The position numbers and the translations under genes are program-made. A stretch of DNA of 64,000 bases. Source: Antedon mediterranea (taxonomy: Eukaryota; Echinodermata; Crinoidea; Comatulida; Antedonidae). Shown in pieces: positions 23,767 through 35,500 of the stretch (the stretch's first letter is position 1; each line of letters begins with the position of its first letter). The stretch spans positions 28,482,912 through 28,546,911 of the forward strand of contig NC_092675.1 in assembly GCF_964355755.1 (NCBI RefSeq), written 5' to 3'. The notes beneath the pieces were generated by a model that saw nothing but the letters and a program-made list of their open reading frames with translations, had not been told where the DNA came from and did not search any database.

Positions 23767-24244
23767 TAATCTTCTATTTATGCTGCCAGTACATTTCTGT
23801 TGTAAAAATATAATTTTGTTCCGATCACAGATCACTGCCATATGGAATCTAATACTAGCACCATCTGTATATTTTAATTTGTGCCGTTGCTCACCGCAAT
23901 TTCATAAATCTTTCATGGTTTATTGTCTTCATAATACTGTATTGTATTTTAAAAATTGAATGGATTAATTTATTTTAATTACTTTAATATTCAAAGTATT
24001 TAGTCCCACTCTCTCTCTCTCTCCCCCCTCCATATCTACAGACGTAGGTGATCATGTTCTGCCACAATTTTCTGCTTCTCGCTTTCATTATCCACTCCTT
24101 AATGTTTAACCACTCAATTACAATTAATTAAGTCTCACTAAACCAATTAAATATTATTTCTGTATTGCACATAATCATTTTTCATTAATTTAATCATTTA
24201 ATCATAATTCATTATTTGAATATTTGGTATCGAGTTAAAATCAT

Positions 24245-27001
24245 TTATTTTTTAGACACAATCTTTTTGGCTGCTTCTAAAACTTCGGTTTTATTTGAAT
24301 AATCTCCAAAATCTTTATCTCTATGGTCCAATAGTACTCCTTGATTTCCAGATCCTATTACAAACACACCTCCTAGAGTCCATCCATCACCTAAATAAGA
24401 ATGAAAAAGTTCCATATATTAAAAAGTTATTTTGTTAAGTTATAATTTACATTACCTTTTGTTGTTTTGCTCAGGGTACTATAACGAGACAAAACGCCGC
24501 CTTCTAGTTTGTGGCGCAATCAACAGTTTATATATTCTATTGATTATTCAATTTATGTTAAAATCATTGCTTATCAAAACTGTTGGTAATAAATGTATAC
24601 ATGACATGACAACTCCAACACAATCACAGCTCCAAAATGTCAGGGAGTGAAATGGAGGGGGACCACGCAGTTTTACTGCATCAAATCATATAAGATAAGC
24701 CACTTGTAAGTCACACCCTACTTACAGTAGTCAAGCACTATGCCTGTTTTGCCCACAAGAGTATTAATGAGCGTATATTTTATAAAGTGATCCTTCATTG
24801 CTATTAACAATCTAATTCAATCAAACACTATTAACATATTTTAATATTTGTATTATACCAATATTAATATACTGTAACAGATATAGCTGCGAATGTTAAG
24901 TGTCCTGTTGCTTAGTTGCCTCTCTAGTTGTAATGTAATAATATAGCTATTTATAGAAGTGGAAATTTAAATAATTACCTTTCAGGTTAAGAGGAACCTC
25001 TTTCTGGTAAGCTCTCCAACCAGATATAACGTTGCTAATTCGTAACAAACCACTAACACCCATCTGTCGCTCCTCGGGATTGGGACCATAAAAATGTTTC
25101 TACAATTAGATAATAATAAATTTATTATATGAATAGACACAATGAATAGTACTTGAAGCCAAAACAAAAAACCAGTAGAAGGATGGGATTGTAGCATTTG
25201 CTGAAATATGAATGGCAGTTACACAGGAGAGAAAAACATGGGCTGACAATTGGCTGAAATAATCAAGATTCAATATGTTTGCTATAAAACAAAAGTAGTT
25301 GACTTTAGTAAAAGTTTTGGAATCTCAACTTTACAAACTAAATTTATCATTTGATGTAGCTACTGTACGTGTGCGCTAAGGCAAAAATACAATTTTCTTT
25401 CGCCAAATACATTTTTTTTAGCAAAATAAAATATCGTAATTTTCAGGCCCCAAATTTTTACAGCAGCCACTCTCTTAGTTGGCCTTAATGCCTTTGAAAA
25501 TGAACAACCACGGCCACTACTACGGCTAGTGTGCGTAGTGTAGGGGAGAGAAGAGTAATTTAGTCTGGTTTTTCTCCCTCCCTGTGAATACACACTGATA
25601 AACAGTAAATTACACTCACTTGTTTATCTAAGAAGATTTCCGCCTTGATGTATGGAATGAAATCTTTGTAGCCAAGAGTTTCGTGCACAACAGCGTACAA
25701 AGGTACGCCTAGCGCGTCCAGCTCTGGCTTGAGGGAGGACAGCTCAAGAGCCTCCTACAGGAATAAAACACACAAAACCATTAGTACCGGATACAAAACA
25801 TTAAAAATAAAACTACTGTACAACTACTGTACTGTTAGAGTAAGTAAGTCCACCTCAACCTATGCAAAATGAGATGTTTTGAATTGTTTGGATGTGATGG
25901 TGCAACATATAATGTATTATTAATCATCCTCAGTATAACTAAATAAACTTGCATTAGGCCCTGTACAGATCTTATGACTAGCACATTCAATAGGGACTTT
26001 TTAATTTTGCGAGGTGACCCAATTTGGTGGATTCTAGGTTTAGGATTCAGTTATCACAGACATACACAGTTGAACCTGTTGGTGGAAGGTCATCACAAAT
26101 GATTTAATGCATAATTTACATAGGTCCCAGCTCATTGGAAATCAACAGTAAAAGGCAATTCCCGTATTCATTTCTGAACATAGGGTAATGAGCTGTTGGG
26201 AGCTCATTTTACTAAGCCTCGGCATTATGTGGTAGGGTGACCAGTTCCTTTCCATGCCACCTTAATATCCTCCCTAGTATTTTCAACCAGGTGCTCATTT
26301 ACAGCTGAGCAGACTGGAAGTTGTCAGCATTTGGACCCAGGTCTCTCTGTATAATGCACTTGTCAATTGCATGACCCACTATACGACCCCCGGGAGAGGT
26401 GCGTCATTTGTCCGATGTGCGTCCTACTTTTGAATACCATGACGCACAGGTGCGTCAAAAAGGTGACTTACCTTTAGGTGACCATGACGCACCCATTTTG
26501 ACGCACTGTGACCATGTTGTTTATGATATGGTGGGTGGTAAAGTGACGGACATTGACACACCTTGTTCATTGATGTGACGTACCATCTAGGTTTTTTGAC
26601 GCACCCCTGCGTCAGTAATTATTTGTAAATGACGCACACATGACGCACCTCTCCCAGGGGTTGTATAGTGGGTCATACAATTGACAAGTGCATAACAGTG
26701 AAGTGTCCTAACCACTAACAATCCGTAAAACAGTATAAAATGAATATAGCCTGACCTCCTTGCACAAAGATCACCCAGGCCGACGTACAACCATAATAAC
26801 AGCACCAGAATCTCTCCATAATGTATCAGCCTTAAACTTTTTCTGCTCTGACTTGCTATCGCTCAAAACTTCAAGCACACCCTTTGACAAATAGCTTACA
26901 TCGGCTTTGAGGTCTACCGTTGGGATCCAGAAATCCAGGTTGGCGACAAATAAAGCCGCAAAAGCAATCAACGTCGCCCCCAAGAATATGCTGGATAGCA
27001 T
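24245..27001 (-). CDS. SELENOU: Selenoprotein U (PRXL2A/FAM213A-like), Sec at codon 77
   Basis: Four exons join in phase: 27001-26756, 25754-25620, 25099-24979 and 24390-24245, giving 215 residues. An N-terminal hydrophobic segment (about residues 3-22) precedes a thioredoxin-like fold with SLKPELDALGVPLYAVVHE, EIFLDKQKHFYGP and GWTLGGVFVIGSGNQGVLL. These match the peroxiredoxin-like 2 family. Where vertebrate PRXL2A has CFLC, the frame reads RPG-UGA-SLCKE (UGA at 26773-26771), making U-x-x-C with Cys80. Frame and similarity continue on both sides, and a SECIS lies downstream. SelU with Sec is known in fish and sea urchins, Cys in mammals. The family is redox-active and antioxidant. The start is the first ATG; an ordinary gene finder would stop at codon 76. 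Intron 1 contains a SINE split by a Harbinger-like MITE. Confidence 0.95.
26100..26725 (-). mobile_element. tRNA-derived SINE interrupted by a MITE
   Basis: On the minus strand the head has a box A-like TTAGTGGTTAGGACACTTCA at about 26722-26700. The 338-bp MITE (26355-26692) interrupts, and the box B-like CTGGGTCCAAATGC follows near 26340-26325. The body continues through TCAGCTGTAAATGAGCACC to about 26100. Removing the MITE and one TAA restores a continuous SINE. Confidence 0.7.
26355..26692. mobile_element. Harbinger-like MITE with TAA target duplication
   Basis: A 338-bp element with about 54-bp terminal inverted repeats starting TGCACTTGTCAATTG and ending CAATTGACAAGTGCA. TAA at 26352-26354 and 26693-26695 flanks it, the 3-bp TWA duplication typical of PIF/Harbinger. 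The inside is full of GACGCAC and GTGCGTC words in both orientations, so the whole unit can fold back. It lies in SelU intron 1. Confidence 0.85.
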
Positions 27002-28167
27002 ATTGGCCAATTATATCATGCTATCAAGTCTAACTAAAAGAAAATTATCATCATAATACGTGTTGCTTCGAAAACGAATAACGTTATATAATTTATTAAA
27101 TCTATTCAAATGATCATCTGTCAAGAGCACAGCCACAATAAATTTACAATTTAAATACAAAAAGTATTAAATAAATGTGACAACAAAAACTGAAGGTTCC
27201 CAATCGAATACACTAATGCTCACACAATCACATGACCTTCGATCAAAACATGTGATGATGATGGAAGAGGAAGCCGAGCCAGCAGGTCAGCCACCATGCA
27301 TGGAGGGCTAGACCCGTCCTATTTTATAACAATTTTATTAGTATATTACCACAGTGATCCGAAAAATAAATGTATAAATTCATTTAGTTTTAACCCTTTC
27401 TTTGATTATTCATTATACTTACCATACAACAACTTAATATTACCTAACTACTTAGGCCTAATTTAGTTTCCTCCTTCGGCCCAAACTCATCCGTCCGTCG
27501 CGCCCGGTGTTGTGTCACAAAAATATGACTCGAGTTTGATTTGAGTTGAGCTCCCTCTATTGTTGAATTTAAGTTAACACAAACAAAAAAGATCAATCGC
27601 AGTACCGCTAACACATTTTATTCAATAATAATTAACAATCACTATAGGTAAATAAGCAATAATGATAATGAATGATAACAATGTTAAACGATATGTACAC
27701 TTAGTCCATGCAGTACTAGGCCACAACTCTGTACAATTGTCAAACAAACACCATTTTAATTTGTAGGATGATCGAGTCCATACAGTACAATTGTTTGAGT
27801 ATTATAGTAGGCCTACTGTATGGACTATAGTATAAATCAAATTTTGTGAAAGTGATTACACTAATTAATGATTTTTTTTAACTTGATGAATCACCAAAGT
27901 AGTAAAACACTAAAATAGGTAAAAAAGAACCATTAAGATACAGAGCAACAAAAGAATGGAATCTTTTTACTAATAACTGAAATTATAACTAAACTGAAAA
28001 AAAATAAAAATCTAAAAATGTAGATGGTCTAGTTACTAACATGATCGTAGTATGAGCATAATAGCCCTACTCAAACCCGGGACGCCCAAACCTTACATTT
28101 TATGTTTTATTTTCTTAGTTAAGATAAGAGTAGGTTTTTCGGATCCTAATGTTAATTTCACCATTGA
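27002..28167. other. SelU upstream region and sulfotransferase-like 3' flank
   Basis: It holds the SelU promoter or 5' UTR (about 27002-27300) and the 3' flank of the next minus-strand gene. No further coding region is supported. TAGGCCTA-type words occur near 27450 and 27811. Confidence 0.4.
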
Positions 28168-28965
28168 CTAACAACATGCATTAAGCTTTTCATAATATGG
28201 CATTGATATCTGGACATACTCTTGTACAATTTTTGGTAACTCCTCAATCGAGGGAAGAGGTTTGGATAGCTCTCTCTTAAAACCACCCGCTGTTAAACTG
28301 TTTGCAAACCAATTATACGTATAATCTACATCCCAAACAGTCGGTGCCACGCTCCACTCTACTTTGGGCTTGCTATCCCAGCTTAGTAAACCATCGTTAT
28401 ATTCAAACCCAACAGCTTCGCAATATTTTTCTAGAACTTGTTTAGGATTTTTGAGCAAATCGTCTGCATTTACAACAAATGGTTTCTTGCCGTTTTCATT
28501 CTCAATGTAGCAGTATAGTTCCCAAAGTTCTTGATAGCCTAGGCCTTCTGGAAGCCAACGAGAAAGGTTGCCATCCACGTCATCTGCACCGGAAGATACT
28601 ATCGCATTGTAATAAGACAAAAATGATTTGATTGGATGTCGTATAAGAAATGAGTGTTTGTAGCCTTTAGCAATTTTGTCATACCGTTTATGAACGGCGT
28701 AACCCATGTCTTTTACAAAGACACATTTATTCTTTAGTGATTTATCTTCCAGACTTGCCTTAACGTAATCGTAGGTACACTGCATTTCAGACGGAGAAGC
28801 ATCCATTGGAATAACACGTCCTTCCGGGCCGTAGTGATCAGCACAACCGTATGGTTCATGATATATTGCTACATTGTGAATACTTTCCATGCTTCTGGTA
28901 AAAGCGGTTGACACGGATCTTGGAACTACCCAAAGAAAAACGTGCGCATTTCTTGATGACGTCAT
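28168..28965 (-). CDS. Sulfotransferase-like P-loop protein, copy 1
   Basis: A single coding exon of 265 codons. Near the N-terminus, FLWVVPRSVSTAFTRSM resembles the PAPS 5'-phosphosulfate loop (PRSxST). HSFLIRHPIKSFLSYYN near residues 105-121 resembles the 3'-phosphate-binding segment (R...S). Proteins of this kind are often labelled sulfotransferase-like, or named after plant aminotransferase-like relatives; the substrate is unknown. I chose the ATG at 28965 because the paralogue starts with the same MTSSR. Upstream codons probably belong to an intron, since TTGAAAAGCAG just before the start looks like a splice acceptor after an untranslated exon. The C-terminus is short (NACC). It is a tandem paralogue of 31733-32530, with about 44 residue differences counted by eye. 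Confidence 0.8.
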   Translation of the reverse strand: MTSSRNAHVFLWVVPRSVSTAFTRSMESIHNVAIYHEPYGCADHYGPEGRVIPMDASPSEMQCTYDYVKASLEDKSLKNKCVFVKDMGYAVHKRYDKIAKGYKHSFLIRHPIKSFLSYYNAIVSSGADDVDGNLSRWLPEGLGYQELWELYCYIENENGKKPFVVNADDLLKNPKQVLEKYCEAVGFEYNDGLLSWDSKPKVEWSVAPTVWDVDYTYNWFANSLTAGGFKRELSKPLPSIEELPKIVQEYVQISMPYYEKLNACC

Positions 28966-29295
28966 GGTACTCTGCTTTTCAAAATAAATATTGTTACAGT
29001 ATGTCAATGTTATTCAGTCAATGACTTAACAGTCCTTCCTAAAGCGTGGTTTCCCACTAGAAAAGAAAATGGAACATTTAAACAAAAATTAATAATAAAT
29101 AAAAGTAAAAAAGCGTAGTTAGAAATAGAACAAAAATAAAATAATGTCTTATGATTGACTTTTCTTGTAAATAATAGTAGATATTTTTGTAATAATAATG
29201 ATTATCAGAATTCAGCATAAATCTAACATGTAATTAAATTAATTTGTAATACTGTATAAAATAATAATAGATCCATATTTTTGTATAATTATTGT
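28966..29295. other. Upstream of sulfotransferase-like copy 1
   Basis: AT-rich; it probably holds an intron in the 5' UTR. A short TTTCCCACTAGAAAAG fragment near 29050 resembles an end of foldback family B. Nothing else recognisable. Confidence 0.35.
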
Positions 29296-29304
29296 AATAT
29301 TATT

Positions 29305-29500
29305 TTATTATGTTGGGGACCCCTTTGGAAACAAGCCTCTGGGCTTAAAGGGCCATCCCCTGCTTTCCATGCTTATTTTCTTGTCTAGTCTTGTATTTTT
29401 ATATTTAATTGTTTCTCTTTTTATTTCATTTATTTATTCATTTTATTTATTTGTACTGTATTTGGAAAGCAATAAATATTACTTACTTACTTACTTAAAT
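29305..29500 (+). mobile_element. LINE 3' end fragment
   Basis: GGGGACCCCTTTGGAAACAA, GGGCTTAAAGGGCCATCCCC and the terminal (ACTT)n after AATAAATATT are typical of the 3' UTR of non-LTR elements. No coding part remains. Confidence 0.5.
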
Positions 29501-29919
29501 CAGACCTATAAATATCCATAAGGCTTATATGATGCTGGATAGAACTTTTCTTATGAAAATACGAAAAGAGATTCTTGGTTTATCGTGGACAATAGTTCAA
29601 AATTAGAACATTAAAACCTGGAAACAAGTTATTAAGAATAATTACCTCACTACAATCCTGAACGCACCAAGAGATCATACCACTTACTTGACTTTAGAAC
29701 TTACTTGATGACATCGCTTAGTTGACTATTATATAAGCCTGCCATTTGTATAAATAAGGTGATCATTATTCGCCGTCTGGTTCAATCCAGAATTGAATAC
29801 GTAATATGCATTCATCCATATTTATAGTGTATATTCTTTGCAACCTTTTTATATTTTCAACCTTTTATTTCATGGTAATATTAAATAACAACAATTATGG
29901 TAACATTAATAGTTGACAC

Positions 29920-30629
29920 CGCCGTTCCGCAACGTGGGTCGCGAAAAAAAATGATGGATCGCGAAATTGTTTCCGATACTGAAACTTTTTATCAATTATA
30001 CACTGATCTATATGTGAAAAGTTCTCAGTTTAGAAGAATCTACTACACTGATTACATTTGTACATCTACAGTTTTTCCATATGTTGACGTGCAGCGAGTC
30101 CGTAGTTCGTTGTTAATATACAAGTGGGGAATCCCCGTAGATTTAATAACCTACCAACTGGTTCTACGACGCTATTTTTCTGTAGTTTGCAAAGGAGTGT
30201 GTATACTTGACTGAAAAACTGCTACCTTTAATGTAGGCCTACCGGCGGTGGGAAATTTTACAATGGACATTAGAATAGATAGAACAATATAAACAGGTTC
30301 ATCCCAAATTACACTCATAGCAATGTTGTTCAGGTTGTTGGTTTGGGAGAATCCCCTGATGTTAGCATTGAACGCAAATGGGGAACGCTGCTATAGAGAA
30401 TCGATGATTATTTATTTATTTTTATTTCAACAATATATAGGATGGTCCACCCAGCCGAAGCTAATCCTCACAAAAATACAAACAACCAGATGTAAGGAGA
30501 GGACACTATGACAATAGTACGATGTGGTGGGGGGGGGGGGGGTTCTGTAAGATCAAATACGCAATGTTGGGTCCCGAATTCCCCAAATAGGATCATGAGG
30601 TCGCGGTCAAAAAATATTGCGGAACGCTG
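29920..30629. mobile_element. Non-autonomous hAT-like element
   Basis: The ends are CGCCGTTCCGCAAC on the left and, inverted, CAGCGTTCCGCAAT on the right; the right end fits the hAT CAGNG rule. The flanking octamers GTTGACAC (29912-29919) and GTTTACAC (30630-30637) match at 7 of 8 positions, as expected for an 8-bp duplication. Inside are GTCGCG words near both ends, a SINE 3' domain (about 30415-30470, minus), and a G-run at 30527-30542. The 105-codon open frame starting at 29897 has no recognisable homology. Confidence 0.65.
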
Positions 30630-30714
30630 GTTTACACTAGGCCAACCGTAGTAAAAAAAGAAAAGAAAAGCAACTATATTATAAATCATAGGCTGCATAG
30701 GCAGGACATATAAA

Positions 30715-30900
30715 AAATCAAAATCAAATAAGTTACAAGTTTATTATACATGTTTCGGGCATAGCCCATCATCAGGTGAAGAGAATTGTAACAACATATA
30801 AGTCACAAAATTACATAATAAAACAAATTAAACAATTAAAGACGGTAACAAACAAAAGGCATAGTTATAAAAGGCACGCCTCCAAAAAGCTTTAGAGTAA
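30715..30900 (-). mobile_element. Penelope-like element end fragment (tentative)
   Basis: On the minus strand, TTCACCTGATGATGGGCTAT and GCCCGAAACATGTATAATA form a CTGATGA-hairpin-GAAAC arrangement. This is common at the ends of Penelope-like elements and resembles a hammerhead core. No reverse transcriptase frame is present here. Confidence 0.35.
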
Positions 30901-31189
30901 AAGTGTATAAAATAAAAAAAAATTAACTGATAAACACAGCTTATTACGAAAAAACCCCAACCCTCAACCCCCCCCCCCCCCCATTTTTTTTTTTTTTTTC
31001 AATTTACTTAATGTAGCAATGTAGATAACATAGTTATTGAGTGAGTCATGGAATTCAGTGAATCAAATCAAATGCCGGTAGGGGCAAGAGTGCCAAGCTT
31101 AACAATTATTCTTTCTTCTATAATTCTACGAGTTGTCTCAGAACCATTACATACCTTAACACCAGAAATGGCATGTAATGTGATCAGCC

Positions 31190-31262
31190 ACTGATCATAA
31201 CTGGGCCCTCTGGGAGACCAGTCTTTGACTGAAGAGGTTACCCAGTATAAATATATATTTCA
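31190..31262 (+). repeat. SINE 3' domain copy
   Basis: CTGGGCCCTCTGGGAGACCA, then AAGAGGTTACCCAGTATAAA. The same domain closes the full SINE at 53873-54205 and recurs at 58700-58755. Confidence 0.7.
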
Positions 31263-31732
31263 ATAAGGACCAGAAGGTCCTACTATTTTGTTTGAACATA
31301 AAAACATAATTAATATCAAACATCTATTTCTATTACATTTGAATTTCACAAGAAAGTATTCCCTTACATTATGTGTCCCCTGAATATGGGTGTTTCAATG
31401 AACGGGTTTGAAGATTTAAAAGAAAATAATAAAGTTCCTTGTGTGTTTATATTTAATTTTATTAACAAAATCCTCAATGTTAAAAATAACATGATCTACC
31501 ATTCATTCAGTAACAACATATTCTCTTGGTTATCATTCAGATGTGTTAGATTGTTTTAACAATTAAAATTTAGAAACACGTCGATTACCTTTATTGTTAA
31601 TACAGCCACGTTTATAACAGTAGTTAGTTATCAAAATAACTCTTAAAATATAAAAATAGACAACCATGTGTTTATGCATACATTATAATTGTACTTGTTA
31701 ATATGCTCATTTTTAGTTCCAAATGACTGTGG

Positions 31733-32530
31733 TTAACAACATGCATTCAGCTTTTCATAATATGGCATTGATTTCCGTACACACTCTTGTACTATTTTGG
31801 GTAACTCCTCAATCGAGGGAAGAGGTTTTGATAATCCTTTCTTAAAACCACCCGCTGTTAAACTATTGGAAAACCAATTATATATAGGTTCTAGATCCCA
31901 CACAGCCTGGGCCATATTCCATTTTACCTTGGGCTTGCTGTCCCAGTTTAGTAAACCATCGTTATACTCAAACCCAACAGCTTCGCAATATTGTTTTAGA
32001 ACTTGTTGAGGATCATTTAGCAAATCTTCTGAATTTACAACAAATGGTTTCTTGCCGTTTTCATTCTCAATGTAGCAGTATAGTTCCCAAAGTTCTTGAT
32101 AGCCTAGGCCTTCTGGAAGCCAACTAATAAAGTTGCCATCTACGTCGTCTGCACCGGTAGATACCATCATATTGTAATAAGACAAGAATGATTTGATTGG
32201 ATGTCGTATAAGAAATGAGTGTTTGTAGCCTTTAGCGATTTTATCATATCGTTTATGAACGGCATAACCCATGTCTTTTACAAAGACACATTTATTCTCT
32301 AGTGATTTATCTTCCAGACTTGCCTTCACTTTATCGTAAGTATACTCCATTTCTGTCGGAGAAGTGTCCTTTGGGATAAGGCGTCCTTCCGGGCCGAAAT
32401 GTTCAGCGCAGCCGTATGGTTCCAAATATATCGCTACATTATCAATACTTTCCATGCTTCTGGTAAAAGCGGTTGACACGGATCTTGGTAAAGTCCAAAG
32501 AAAAACGTGCGCAGTCCTTGATGACGTCAT
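31733..32530 (-). CDS. Sulfotransferase-like P-loop protein, copy 2
   Basis: A single coding exon of 265 codons, colinear and equal in length with 28168-28965. The phosphosulfate-loop-like segment reads FLWTLPRSVSTAFTRSM, and the 3'-phosphate-binding-like segment HSFLIRHPIKSFLSYYN is identical to copy 1. AAACACAG just upstream of the start looks like a splice acceptor, at the same place as in copy 1, so both genes likely share an untranslated first-exon architecture. Differences from copy 1 cluster in the N-terminal 75 residues and at 185-235; the middle is almost unchanged. It is probably a cytosolic sulfotransferase-like enzyme of unknown substrate. The 5' exon and promoter should lie between 32531 and about 34400. 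Confidence 0.8.
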   Translation of the reverse strand: MTSSRTAHVFLWTLPRSVSTAFTRSMESIDNVAIYLEPYGCAEHFGPEGRLIPKDTSPTEMEYTYDKVKASLEDKSLENKCVFVKDMGYAVHKRYDKIAKGYKHSFLIRHPIKSFLSYYNMMVSTGADDVDGNFISWLPEGLGYQELWELYCYIENENGKKPFVVNSEDLLNDPQQVLKQYCEAVGFEYNDGLLNWDSKPKVKWNMAQAVWDLEPIYNWFSNSLTAGGFKKGLSKPLPSIEELPKIVQECVRKSMPYYEKLNACC

Positions 32531-35500
32531 GGTACCCTGTGTTTAAAAAAAATCTGGTTACTGTACGTCAAAATACTAAACGTGTCACGTTTCTTTATTC
32601 TACGTCGTGACGTTCTCACGTTACGAAAATAACTGATGACGGTGGTACGTTCCAACATGAGGGTTGCGGACTAGTCTATTATGGTACAGGGATGTTCTAT
32701 GAACTTTTACATTTCGTATCTAAGAAGCCCTCCCTTTGGAAAGCACGGGCTGTTGTCAGTTTATCTGAGTAAACATCGGCGAAACTACCAAGTGAATAAC
32801 TATTATGTGACACTAAAATAGCAACAAAAACAATATATATTTAAAGTCACTAGAATTTATCCAGGGGATATACTTACGGTTTAACCAGATAATACAGAAT
32901 GAACGAAAACGAAAGAAATCGGTTACAATTGTAATCTTAAACCAGGTAGGTCTTATTTCCCTGCTCAAACACAATGCTAAGCATACAATGCAAAGGCTTT
33001 TAAAACATAGGCCACGTAACCAAGCCTTGACAACGTTCACTCTTCTCTGACGTAACGGGTTTTTTAACTTATTAACCTGCACCTTAAGAGTTTTACTAGT
33101 ATATTTTTCAAATATTAACCAATTGTTAACAACTTGTATTATGTAAGCCCTAATTTGTTTCCCCTGTATTTTATCTGTATTATTTAACATGAACAAACAA
33201 GTACAATTGCAAACCATGTGTGTTTATAGGAATAATAAATGAATGACTGGTATTATTTAAAATGAATATTTGACAATGAAAGTAAAAAAGCCTACGTCTG
33301 TGCTGTTTTGTGTTAATTAGTGTAGCGTGACTGCTGATTAGATAGTTGATAGAATAGTATGACCCGTACATTTGCAATACAAGCAATGCAACATGCATAA
33401 TACTACTTCGGCCATTAAATCATAGAGATAATATCTCTAGGCCTATGATTAAACAAACAATGAATTGGCCTCTAAGCATTAGACACAGCAAGCGAGTGCA
33501 ATGCCTAACCAGCCGATAGCATTATTACTTATCGTCACTAAAATGGTGTTTTTCGTCGTCAGGACCTAGAAGCATACTTTACCCTATACAGTAGTCTGTA
33601 TTCTAGACGGAGTTTTGATTTTAATACCAGTTAATAGATAAATATTTTGGCGTTTCATACGTGTACTACTTCTATTCTTATATCCATGACTGAACTAACT
33701 CTCACCAACTTAAGCTTGCAAAAGCCACAAGACTTACTTGGGGGAAGTTTAACTTAATCCAAATGACAAACCTAACTATGGTATGAAGTTAAATCCCATG
33801 TTTCCAGTGAACTAGGGAGGTATACATATAAGTGAACCCCAAACTCTTGAAAGTGTTCAACTCACCTAGAAACGATCAGAATTTACAGTACTGTATATAT
33901 TACTTTACTTGATTTACTTATGTGTCCCTCGAATATTATCTTGTCTACTATAGGCGGAAAACTTGCAGAAAGATATTGTCCTTCTTGCTTGTTTCTTTCG
34001 TAAGAACAGTGTCGACGACGCTCTGCAACAATGCGTTTAATTTGACCGAACAATAGAAAGCGTAATAAGCGAATATCCGTCCAATTCAACAATTTCTATG
34101 ACTCTTTTTGTTAATATTGTCTATTGTCTAGCGGGCTAGAAGTTTTACCTTTTTTCTCTCGCGTATAGGTATGACACGCCATATGTGTCAAACTGTTTAT
34201 AAATATCATCCCGAATCCTTCGCATTTAAATGTAAGTTGGATACAAAAACTCAATATTTCTTTTGTAATGTTACCCTTCAAATTAGAAACAGCCGTGCAC
34301 ATTATTTGATATCAAACAATACCTACCACTCGACGCATTTATATATACAATTTGCACGGTTGTTTTTATGTCCATTAAAATATAATACGTGATGGCGCTA
34401 TGTGATTTCTTTATGCATTATCAATTTATAAGAATGATTGCGTAATATAGTATAGGCCTAAGTATGCAATGTTTTCCCGAAGCAGGTTTTGCCAGCAAGA
34501 TTTTGTTTTGTTTTATGTATCGATAATTCGGACGTACTTCACTTAATTTGACGGATTGATTTATATTAGGACCGATACGATGACGACGATTTTGTATCGA
34601 TACTGGTGGATCATCTGGAAAATATTGTTTTTGCCTTTCGTGCTTTATTTCATTTCAACTCTTTTTCTTTTTTTTCAGTATTTCTTACAAATAAGTTGAC
34701 ACCATTAATAAGAATGTGTTAAAATAATAAAAGTTCTAAACACTTAATTTATACAAATTACATTCTAAGTATTACAATGAGTACGGTACCTCACAAATAC
34801 ATATACCCATGACTTTAAACAATGCATTAAAATAATGTTTTATACATTTAAAAAATGTTAAATGTCTTATCAACGATACAAATGGTAACCATAAAAAACG
34901 CACAAAAAACTTAGGCCTATATTAAAATAGATCAAAACAAAGTAAAGAAACGATCATTCAATTAGGTTTAAGTCAATAAATTAAGAAGTTTTTATTTTAT
35001 ACAAGACGATTTGATCTCGGCTTTAGTTCACATGAATATTCATTATTAACTTGATTTTCGGGAAAATATTCAACAGGCCATCATTGCTGTAAATTCAGTA
35101 CAAATGAATTTAACTGATGATGTCGTCGTTACGTCATTAAGTGACATGTCATTGAGGCATTTTATTTTTCATTTTATATAGATAAATATTTATTTTACAA
35201 CCTTTAATAAACTATTTAATTAGAAACAACAATGGAAATTGTTGAAATACAACAATATATTGCTGTATTTTTCATTGTGAAAATATTTTACATATTTTTA
35301 TATTAGCAAACGATTATGCTGAGTGGATAACTATATTATTTATAAGAGATTCTGTAAGTGTGGCGACTGACTCGCTGTTGTTGGATATATAAATTATGAC
35401 GTCATGTGAATATCACAAATCACTACACAAATACAAGTGACGTGTAGTTTAGCAAATTGTGTTCATTTTAAACCAAAGTTATACAGGCTATATTGCTTAA

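Noticed and set aside
24010-24110. Alternative SECIS candidate with ATGA near 24090
   Set aside because: The bases following ATGA do not pair with the downstream strand; the hairpin at 23726-23766 is far better.
26756-26773. SelU exon 1 ending before the UGA with a separate micro-exon for CxxC
   Set aside because: I searched 25757-26755 by eye for a C-x-x-C micro-exon on the minus strand and found none in phase, while the read-through UGA version matches the family and a SECIS is present.
29897-30214. 105-codon plus-strand frame as a gene
   Set aside because: It lies within a hAT-like element, has a weak start and shows no recognisable domain or transposase motif.
32813-33217. 134-codon minus-strand frame
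   Set aside because: AT-rich, Cys/Leu/Ile-biased composition with no family motif; located in a promoter-type intergenic region.
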